Assembly: GCA_022706165.1 (NCBI GenBank)
Contig: JAKJDA010000005.1
Location: 2,636 to 16,818 of the forward strand
DNA: 14,183 nt
Reading direction: 5' to 3'
DNA from: Candidatus Hydrogenedentota bacterium
Lineage (GTDB): Bacteria > Hydrogenedentota > Hydrogenedentia > Hydrogenedentales > SLHB01
Shown here: positions 9,135 through 14,183 of the stretch, one piece after another
Position numbering within the stretch: the first letter of the stretch is position 1
Layout: each line of letters begins with the position of its first letter
Notes under the pieces: generated by a model
What the model was told of the DNA's origin: nothing
Database searches by the model: none
What the model saw: the letters and a program-made list of their open reading frames with translations, nothing else
Translations under genes and position numbers: made by a program

Positions 9135-9827
9135 CTATCCTCCTTTGACGGTTGGCCAATCATAGGAGAAAGAGTCCCTATCGATATCGACATTGCCAAT
9201 CACGTTCGCTTTCAACACATACCCGTCCACGGAAACATTGACGCCTGCCTTCAGGGAACGGATCGGCCGGGATCGTTCATCGCACGGAGCCTGCGCCGCG
9301 TCCGGATAGGTTATCCATATCCAGGCGCGGTAGGCTACGGGTTTATCCAGGTCCTGGCGGCCCGCGTCGCGTCCGATGGCATCCAAACGGGCCCCTGGGC
9401 GGAACAGGCAGGCATCCTCGATGCCTTGGCGGCGCAGGGCGTTCTTTTCCAATGGCCTGTCCAACAACTGCCCGCACAAGCGTTCCCGCTCGCCATCGAT
9501 GGACGCCGCCCCGTTCGCTTCCGCGCCGACTCGTTCCAGGCGTTCGCGAACCCACCACGTCAGCCGCTCGATCGTCTCGCAATCGCCCTCCTGGACAGCG
9601 CGAGCATAGCGCATTGCCAGGCTGTCATCAAGTCTCTCGCGCGGCGCCACGCCCTGTTCGGCATACGCCGCGGGAAGAGGCGGCATCGTCTCCGCGATTC
9701 CGGCATCCATGTTGCGTCCTAGGACCCATACCCCTCCCGCCGCACACATCGCCCCCGCGCAGACCAGGATGAAAATGGCGCCGGTCCGTGTCCGGGAAAA
9801 TGTTTGGGATGGAAGAGTCGCTTTCAC
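9135..9827 (-). CDS. Unknown membrane-anchored protein
   Basis: A 230-residue protein of no family I recognise. A basic N terminus is followed by one membrane segment (about residues 16-37), a Pro/Ala-rich stretch, and a probably extracytoplasmic domain. That domain contains ARAVQEGDCETIERLTWWVRE (about 75-95) and a C-terminal, probably beta-rich part (AWIWITYP, AGVNVSVDGYVLKANVIGNV). Several Cys residues could form disulfides. The start is GTG at 9827-9825, supported by AAGGA four bases upstream and by the promoter at 9920-9948. It is the first gene of the cell-envelope operon and its stop lies two bases before the zinc-ribbon gene. Role unknown; cell-wall association is inferred from neighbours. 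Confidence 0.75.
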   Translation of the reverse strand: MKATLPSQTFSRTRTGAIFILVCAGAMCAAGGVWVLGRNMDAGIAETMPPLPAAYAEQGVAPRERLDDSLAMRYARAVQEGDCETIERLTWWVRERLERVGAEANGAASIDGERERLCGQLLDRPLEKNALRRQGIEDACLFRPGARLDAIGRDAGRQDLDKPVAYRAWIWITYPDAAQAPCDERSRPIRSLKAGVNVSVDGYVLKANVIGNVDIDRDSFSYDWPTVKGG

Positions 9828-9919
9828 GCATTCCTTGCCTGCGCGGTCCGATCGCCGCCTGCAGTCTTGTGGACGAGAGCGCGCAAACGCAGATCGTCCG
9901 CCGCCCTGATGACACTACG

Positions 9920-9948
9920 AGAATACCAGAGCCTTGGGGGGGCGTCAA
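9920..9948 (-). promoter_or_regulatory. Sigma-70-like promoter of the cell-envelope operon
   Basis: On the minus strand TTGACG (9948-9943) is separated by exactly 17 bp from TATTCT (9925-9920), which gives a start near 9913 and an 85-base leader before the GTG at 9827. The spacer contains a run of seven C. It is the best promoter match upstream of the eight-gene run ending at tsaD. Confidence 0.6.
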
Positions 9949-10077
9949 CGGCCTGTCGTGGGCATTGCATCGAAAAGCGCGCGGATGGGCATAGGAAATG
10001 GTCGTCGAGGATGTCTTTGTGGGATGGTAGGCGATTTTTTCCCGAAACGCTTTCATGCGGAACCCCTAAAAAGGGGG

Positions 10078-10124
10078 GCGGGCGCGAGTAGATGTTGGGG
10101 GAGGGAGGGGCTACTCGCGCCCGC
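10078..10124. other. Strong 14-bp hairpin with G-rich loop
   Basis: GCGGGCGCGAGTAG (10078-10091) pairs perfectly with CTACTCGCGCCCGC (10111-10124). The 19-base loop contains ggggg-a-ggg-a-gggg on the plus strand, and with the adjacent upstream G runs there are enough G tracts for a possible quadruplex. Read on the minus strand, the stem is followed by cccccc then TTTTT. It could therefore work as a terminator for transcripts coming from the epimerase gene and insulate the operon promoter at 9920-9948. Function is inference. Confidence 0.5.
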
Positions 10125-10126
10125 GT

Positions 10127-10234
10127 GCGTCAGGGTAATGTGAATCTACCTGACGCGGATGTACGTGGGGTAAACCCTCTATGAACTTTCCGTGTCATGC
10201 ATACATTAAACGCTGATCTGCACGTAGAGGTTAC
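10127..10234. other. Two further inverted repeats in the 10.1-kb gap
   Basis: GCGTCAGGGTA (10127-10137) pairs with TACCTGACGC (10147-10156), a 10-bp stem with one bulged G. Next, GTAAACCCTCTA (10170-10181) can pair with TAGAGGTTAC (10225-10234) across a 43-base loop, with two bulged bases. With the hairpin at 10078-10124 this makes three ordered stems in about 160 bases. It could be a structured RNA or a recombination or protein-binding site. No known RNA family was recognised. Confidence 0.4.
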
Positions 10235-10493
10235 ACATAAAATGGCGAGACATTACAGGCGCACGCGGCGGCGGCATTTATCGCACTCATAGGATTTTTC
10301 ACAACGCGCGGCCTTGACGAAAACGCCCGCCGTCGTTCGCCTCCTTGGTCGCAAGCGCGAACGTGACTGCGAAAGCCGAGCAGAGTGTGATTTCCATAGC
10401 GATCTCGAAAACGGCGGGGCGCATGCCGGGCATGAAACGGCTCTTTGCAAAACGTCGGCGACAAGGAAAAATGTCCGTTCTGCGTGAAACGCA
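10235..10493. other. Intergenic stretch without a confident gene
   Basis: Nothing here passes as a gene. One minus-strand frame ends with VKAARCEKSYECDKCRRRVRL, a C-x5-C-x2-C pattern that could bind zinc, and a good AAGGAGG lies upstream, but there is no ATG, GTG or TTG at a usable distance after it. It may be a decayed small gene. It lies downstream of the epimerase stop. Confidence 0.3.
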
Positions 10494-11537
10494 CTAGCGG
10501 CGGGGGGGCCTGGCCCAGGCAACGGTGCGGCGAATGGCCTCGGACAGGCCGATATGTTGCGCCAGCATCAGTTCCGTGCGGGCGCGGACCGTCGAAGGAA
10601 CATACCGTGCGGGCGGCTTGCCGGGTTCCGGCCGCTGCGCAATGCGCACCTCCACCGAGGGGCCGCAAACCTCGGCCACGCGTTCGGCCAAGGTCGCAAC
10701 GGTCACCTCCTCTTCCGAACCGACGTTGTACGGACGGCTCGGCTCTGCGCGCAGGAGCAGGGTCCACAACCAAATCGCCAAATCCGCCGCGTACAAATAC
10801 GACCGATAGGGCGTGCCGTCGCCGCGGACGATGATCGGGCCGCCCGCAAGCGCGTCGCGAATGAAATTTCCCGCCGCGAAATGCGCATCGAGAGGCAAAT
10901 AGGGCCCGACAAACGCGAAACACCGCGCAATCACCGGCTCCAGGCCGTGCTGCTTTGCGTATAGCGCGCAAAGAGTTTCCGCGGCGCGCTTTCCCTCGCC
11001 GTACGCTGAATGGAAATCGTGCGGCGCCGGCGCGCCGGCGTAGCCCTCCGGCATGTGCGTCATCTCCGGCGGTTGCGCGCCATAGACCGCCCCGCTGCTC
11101 GTGAACAGCATCCGCCGGGCTCCGCATTGCCGGGCGAACTCGAGCGTGCGCTGCGTGCCGGAGACGATCCCGTCGAATACGGCGATCGGGTAGGTTGCCG
11201 TGATGTGTTGGCCGCTGTCGGCGGCGGCGTGGATGATATGCGTGAAGTTGCCGTGCGGAAAGGGGAACGTGCGCATGTCGCCTTGCCAAAAGGAAATCGC
11301 CGGATGTGAGACGAGATGCCGAGCCTTTCGCGCAAACGCCTCCGGGTCTCGGCTCAGCGCCGTGACGGAGGCTTCGAGTTTCAGGGCGTCGTTGGCCCAC
11401 ACGAAGGTTTCAAGCAGCCACGAACCGAAGAATCCCGTGGCTCCGGTGAGAAACAACCGCGCCCCGCGAAGACCCTCCCATATCGGACGGGTATGTTCCA
11501 GCACATGATCCAGGTCTTGCGCCAACGCATTGCGCAT
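10494..11537 (-). CDS. NAD-dependent sugar epimerase/dehydratase
   Basis: The 347-residue extended short-chain dehydrogenase acts on nucleotide sugars in the cytoplasm. The nucleotide-binding motif is LTGATGFFGSWL (residues 30-41, GxxGxxG form), with TSSGAVYG (146-153) for the catalytic Ser/Thr and Tyr179-x3-Lys183 in SAYGEGK. RSYLYAADLA and YNVGSEEEVTVATLAE are typical of the dTDP-glucose 4,6-dehydratase and UDP-sugar epimerase group. The N-terminal lead DLDHVLEHTRPIWEGLRGAR is characteristic of a subgroup found in polysaccharide clusters. The exact substrate cannot be told. The ATG at 11537 has GAGGGGG about seven bases upstream. It follows the PHP gene by 48 bp and is probably co-transcribed with it. 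Confidence 0.88.
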   Translation of the reverse strand: MRNALAQDLDHVLEHTRPIWEGLRGARLFLTGATGFFGSWLLETFVWANDALKLEASVTALSRDPEAFARKARHLVSHPAISFWQGDMRTFPFPHGNFTHIIHAAADSGQHITATYPIAVFDGIVSGTQRTLEFARQCGARRMLFTSSGAVYGAQPPEMTHMPEGYAGAPAPHDFHSAYGEGKRAAETLCALYAKQHGLEPVIARCFAFVGPYLPLDAHFAAGNFIRDALAGGPIIVRGDGTPYRSYLYAADLAIWLWTLLLRAEPSRPYNVGSEEEVTVATLAERVAEVCGPSVEVRIAQRPEPGKPPARYVPSTVRARTELMLAQHIGLSEAIRRTVAWARPPRR

Positions 11538-11585
11538 GGACAGCCCCCTCTCTTGCGCGCCCCCGATCCGCGTTGGCGGACGGGG

Positions 11586-12281
11586 TCAGAGAACCGGCTC
11601 CGGCGAGGGGAACAGCGCCAGTTGGTCCTCCTCCGGCAATTCCGAGATGTTGCCCGCCTTGAACGGCGGCGGCAGCGGCATGTCGAAAGGCCGCGTGCGA
11701 TTGTTGTAGCGCCCCGTCACCGCCAATCGGCGAAACTCCTGCGGCGTGGCGAAATCGTCCTCGGTCTCGATCCAGAATTTGTTCAGGAAATTGAGGCCGT
11801 GTGCGTCCGACGCATAGAGTCCCGCCAAGCCGTGCTCTGCCGCGAACAGCCGCGCCGCCTCGACCCACTCCGGTTGCGGATGGTTGCACGTGCACAATTC
11901 GATCGCATCGGCCGCCAGGCAATAGCGGGGCAGCGATTCGTTCCAGCGAAAAGGATGCGCGATCACGGTCAAAAAACCGTCTGCGCTCGCCTGGGCCAAG
12001 AGTTGATGCGGCAACCGGAGTTCCTCGTACGCCGGATCGTCGGCCCCCAGCACCAGCACATCGATTCGATCCGGCAACGACACCTCGATGCCCGAAAACA
12101 CCCGCACCTTCCGGCTGAGCCGCTGCAACGCCGATAGTTCGTCCTTTCGCCAAACGCGGCCGTGATCGGTCAAAAAAATCGCCCCATAGCCCATCGCTTC
12201 GGCCATGGCGACGAGATCGCGCGGCTGGATGCGCGAACATGCGGAATAGTCGCGCGTGTGACTATGAATCTCGACTTTCAT
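11586..12281 (-). CDS. PHP-domain metal-dependent phosphoesterase
   Basis: The 231-residue protein is a single PHP domain with all expected metal-ligand motifs: HSH (His6, His8), TDHG (Asp39, His40), GIEVS (Glu66), IAHPFRW (His109) and SDAHG (Asp159, His161). Such stand-alone PHP proteins include nucleotide or sugar-phosphate phosphatases and tyrosine phosphatases of capsule systems. The substrate is not evident here. The ATG at 12281 is preceded by GGACGAGG and gives the exact family N terminus MKVEIHSHTRDYS; upstream in-frame sequence is not family-like. The coupling to a sugar epimerase suggests, but does not prove, a role in sugar or surface-polysaccharide metabolism. Confidence 0.88.
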   Translation of the reverse strand: MKVEIHSHTRDYSACSRIQPRDLVAMAEAMGYGAIFLTDHGRVWRKDELSALQRLSRKVRVFSGIEVSLPDRIDVLVLGADDPAYEELRLPHQLLAQASADGFLTVIAHPFRWNESLPRYCLAADAIELCTCNHPQPEWVEAARLFAAEHGLAGLYASDAHGLNFLNKFWIETEDDFATPQEFRRLAVTGRYNNRTRPFDMPLPPPFKAGNISELPEEDQLALFPSPEPVL

Positions 12282-12356
12282 GCCTCGTCCTTTTTCGCGG
12301 CGCCTGTCATGCGCTGCGGCCAATCGCCGCACACTCCCGATCCTACCATTCCGGCA

Positions 12357-12384
12357 AGAATAAATCACGAAAGCGAATCCGCAA
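12357..12384 (-). promoter_or_regulatory. Weak candidate promoter for the PHP-epimerase pair
   Basis: On the minus strand TATTCT (12362-12357) has TTGCGG (12384-12379) 16 bp upstream. The -35 match is poor. It is the only reasonable candidate I saw before the PHP start at 12281. Confidence 0.3.
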
Positions 12385-12441
12385 ACGCGGTTCTCCTTCA
12401 TGGGGTTCACGTGGTTTCGTGGAGGAACTAGGCCATGCGAC

Positions 12442-12467
12442 CGCCCGGCACGGAGACCGGGGCTACG
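12442..12467 (+). repeat. Solo arm of the repeat element
   Basis: Twenty-six bases starting ccgcccggcacggagaccgg match the right arm of copies A and B with one substitution and one missing base. No partner arm and no flanking element sequence are found nearby. It is an orphan half, either a remnant or evidence that the arm is itself an independent repeat unit. The rest of 12282-12568 holds no recognisable gene. Confidence 0.65.
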
Positions 12468-12568
12468 TGCTGCGAGCGGCCTTTGGCTCCTCAAAAGGCG
12501 GACGACAAGGACTCAATCGGATGGGATGCTGGCCGCTGCGTGTAGAAATGCGATGCCAGGGGAGGTAT

Positions 12569-12832
12569 CAGGGCAATCGCATTACATGGCCGAGGGAAAT
12601 GGTGCATGGGAATAGCCATCGTTAATGTCTTTGTAGCGCCCGGTCTCCGTGCCGGGCGGTTTTACGGCAAACGATGAGACGAATCCACACCGCCCCGGAT
12701 CAGTGCGCCCAGACCCGCCCGGCACAGAGACCGGGCGCTACAAAGACGGAAATCGTGCGCCAAACGGTGAAATCGGGACGTATATGGAGCCAAAAAGCCC
12801 TAATGACTCAGAATTTTGTTGCAATGGCCCCG
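12569..12832 (+). mobile_element. MITE-like repeat element, copy B (264 bp)
   Basis: This copy is collinear with copy A (2827-3131) in the same orientation over both outer flanks, and is exactly 41 bp shorter. Its terminal inverted repeats are more decayed than in copy A (about 12 of 19 positions pair). A 7-bp direct repeat GAGGTAT lies at 12562-12568 and 12836-12842. The right one is three bases off the element end, so it is only a possible target duplication. The element ends 13 bp before the TTGACA box of the glycosyltransferase promoter. It encodes nothing. Confidence 0.7.
12627..12747. repeat. 33-bp inverted arms and 55-bp inverted core in copy B
   Basis: Arms 12627-12659 and 12715-12747 pair at 32 of 33 positions. 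The 55-bp core at 12660-12714 matches the reverse complement of the copy A core at about 46 of the first 53 bases. A 41-bp stretch present in A is missing between two CAG trinucleotides. In the forward direction the two cores do not align. Confidence 0.85.
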
Positions 12833-12845
12833 GGAGAGGTATTTC

Positions 12846-12874
12846 TTGACAAAATCGTGGTTTATGAAGATACT
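12846..12874 (+). promoter_or_regulatory. Promoter upstream of the glycosyltransferase gene
   Basis: A perfect TTGACA (12846-12851) is followed after 17 bp by GATACT (12869-12874); an alternative -10, TACTAT at 12871-12876, gives 19 bp. The expected start is near 12881, leaving about 94 leader bases before the ATG at 12975. The local sequence is AT-rich compared with the surroundings. Confidence 0.6.
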
Positions 12875-12974
12875 ATGATCGGCACGGAATGGAGGAGGCC
12901 GGTGTCGCGCAAGGATTCTTTTTTGTGCGTATGAGGACCGGGGAAGGGGAACAGATGCGGGAGGACCGGCGGGT

Positions 12975-14093
12975 ATGCGCATTGCCTTTCTAGGCACGCG
13001 TGGGATACCGGCGAACTACGGCGGATTTGAGACGTTTGCCGAGGAGCTCAGCGTGCGGTTAGCGGCGCGGGGGCATGAAGTCACGGTCTACTGCCGCAAG
13101 GCGAGCTATGCCGATTGTGCAGCAACCTACTGCGGGGTGCGGCGGGTAACGCTGGGCAGCGTCCATACCAAGTACCTGGACACGCTCTCGCATACCTGTT
13201 TATCGACGCTCCATCTGTTGCCCGAGAAGGTGGACATCGCGTACTACTGCAATTCGGCAAATGCCTGTTTCACGTGGCTGCCGCGCGTGTTTGGGGCGAA
13301 GGTCGTGCTGAACACCGACGGGCTCGAGTGGGAACGCGCAAAGTGGAACTGGGCGGGCAAGACGTATTACCGGCTTTCCGAGCATCTTGCCGCGTTGTTT
13401 CCCGACCGGCTGGTGTCGGATTCTCGGGTGATCCAGCGGTATTACAAGGAGAAATTCGGGGTCGACAGCTCGTTCGTCGCATACGGCGCGGATCCGCTCG
13501 AACGCGGGTATGGCGCGGAACGACTGGCCGAATTGGGCGTTGAACCGGAAAAGTATTTTTTGTACGTCAGCCGGCTCGAACCGGAGAACAACGCGCACTT
13601 GGTGGTGAAGGCCTTCGAGCAAACGCCGGCGGACTTCGCGTTGCTGATGGTGGGCGGGGCTCCGTTTGCGCACGATTATATTCGCGAACTGAAGTCGACC
13701 CGCGACCCGCGCATCCGTTTTCTTGGGCCGCTGTACGGCGAAACCTACAAGGCGCTGCGCGCGAACGCGTATGTTTACGTGAACGCCATGGAAGTCGGCG
13801 GCACGCACCCGGCGATCCTTGAAGCGATGGGCGCGGGCAACTGTGTGCTCGTGAGCGACATTGCGTACAATACAGAAGCGGTGGCCGAGGCGGGGGTGAC
13901 GTTCCGCAACAAGGATGTCGTCGATCTGCGCGAGAAAATGGCGTATCTTGTCGATCATCCGGACGAAGTGCGTGCGTATGGGCGCAAGGCGGCGGTCCGG
14001 GCGCTCGCGGAGTACGACTGGGAAAACGTGACGAGCGCGTACGAAACGCTCTTTCAGGAGTTGCTGGAAGGCAAGCGGCCTCTTTCGACGTGA
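12975..14093 (+). CDS. Glycosyltransferase, DUF1972 plus GT4-type domain
   Basis: The 372-residue cytoplasmic or membrane-associated GT-B enzyme probably adds a sugar to a surface polysaccharide. The N-terminal half has the DUF1972 (rhamnosyltransferase-like) signature GTRGIPANYGGFET (residues 7-20) and NTDGLEWERAKW (113-124). The C-terminal half has the glycosyltransferase group 1 region: FLYVSRLEPENN (195-206), IRFLGPLYGETY (247-258) and EVGGTHPAILEAMGAGNC (273-290). The two acidic residues Glu273 and Glu283 are ten apart rather than the classic E-x7-E. The ATG at 12975 follows GGGAGGA by nine bases. Donor and acceptor are unknown. It is divergent from the PHP-epimerase pair and probably first in a rightward cluster. 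Confidence 0.93.
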   Translation: MRIAFLGTRGIPANYGGFETFAEELSVRLAARGHEVTVYCRKASYADCAATYCGVRRVTLGSVHTKYLDTLSHTCLSTLHLLPEKVDIAYYCNSANACFTWLPRVFGAKVVLNTDGLEWERAKWNWAGKTYYRLSEHLAALFPDRLVSDSRVIQRYYKEKFGVDSSFVAYGADPLERGYGAERLAELGVEPEKYFLYVSRLEPENNAHLVVKAFEQTPADFALLMVGGAPFAHDYIRELKSTRDPRIRFLGPLYGETYKALRANAYVYVNAMEVGGTHPAILEAMGAGNCVLVSDIAYNTEAVAEAGVTFRNKDVVDLREKMAYLVDHPDEVRAYGRKAAVRALAEYDWENVTSAYETLFQELLEGKRPLST

Positions 14094-14137
14094 AAGGCGC
14101 CGGTCGTGACGGGACAAGGCAACGGAGAGATGGACGA

Positions 14138-14183
14138 ATGACTCTGGACTGGCGCGGGCGAACCGTGGCGGTGACCGGCGCGG
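14138..14183 (+). CDS. Start of a Rossmann-fold NAD-dependent gene (cut by window edge)
   Basis: Only 15 codons are visible: MTLDWRGRTVAVTGA. The pattern is that of the first beta strand and the start of the glycine-rich loop of a short-chain dehydrogenase or sugar epimerase. The ATG at 14138 follows CGGAGAG by about nine bases, 44 bases after the glycosyltransferase stop, so they are likely co-transcribed. A nucleotide-sugar epimerase or dehydratase fits the neighbour, but the family cannot be fixed from so little. Confidence 0.55.
   Translation, partial: MTLDWRGRTVAVTGA

Noticed and set aside
10231..11400. Minus-strand frame of 389 codons overlapping the epimerase
   Set aside because: It is out of frame with a well-supported epimerase, Arg/Ala-rich and without domain motifs.
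12562..12842. GAGGTAT direct repeat as target-site duplication of copy B
   Set aside because: The right copy is three bases away from the element end and copy A shows no such duplication; chance is likely.
12649..12849. Frame across copy B with similar peptide, as if a small gene family
   Set aside because: It is the repeat element again. The core is reversed between copies, which breaks the frame, and no ribosome site fits.
12875..12934. Upstream 19-codon frame MIGTEWRRPVSRKDSFLCV before the glycosyltransferase
   Set aside because: Its ATG abuts the -10 box and lies before the expected transcription start, so it would not be in the mRNA.

Overview
This is a bacterial chromosomal window of fairly high G+C, probably from an uncultivated lineage. 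Third codon positions are GC-rich, ATGA/TAATG stop-start overlaps are frequent, and the intergenic regions carry a dispersed palindromic repeat built on a gtagcgcccggtctc core. The host cannot be fixed from sequence alone. The repeat style and gene mix recall Hydrogenedentota or other planctomycete-like groups, but that is a low-confidence impression. No tRNA, rRNA, CRISPR array, transposase or phage gene was seen.

Layout. (1) 1-2573, minus strand: arginine biosynthesis genes argC-argJ-argB, read right to left. The junctions overlap by a few bases and argB runs off the left edge. (2) 2574-3229: a 656-bp gap holding the argC leader and promoter, with two GTTGCAAC palindromes around its -10 box, then a 305-bp repeat element (copy A). 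(3) 3230-9827, minus strand: a compact probable operon. In transcription order it encodes an unknown membrane-anchored protein, a double zinc-ribbon YvyF-like protein, possibly a 36-residue hydrophobic peptide, an N-acetylmuramoyl-L-alanine amidase, a GerMN-domain protein, glutamate racemase MurI, a divergent polysaccharide deacetylase (YibQ type) and TsaD. A good sigma-70-like promoter lies at 9920-9948. The theme is peptidoglycan synthesis and remodelling, with the tRNA-modification gene tsaD at the end. (4) 9949-10493: a gap with a run of three hairpins, one with a G-rich loop. (5) 10494-12281, minus strand: a PHP-domain phosphoesterase followed by an NAD-dependent sugar epimerase/dehydratase. 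(6) 12282-12974: a gap with a solo repeat arm, a second repeat element (copy B, 264 bp) and a TTGACA promoter facing right. (7) 12975 to the right edge, plus strand: a DUF1972/GT4 glycosyltransferase and the first 15 codons of a Rossmann-fold gene, likely the start of a surface-polysaccharide cluster.

The most interesting signal is the pair of repeat elements. They share both outer flanks in the same orientation, but the segment between their internal 33-bp inverted arms is reversed in one copy relative to the other. The remaining size difference is one 41-bp deletion between short direct repeats. This is a small non-autonomous, MITE-like element whose core has inverted at least once. All alignments and counts here were made by hand.
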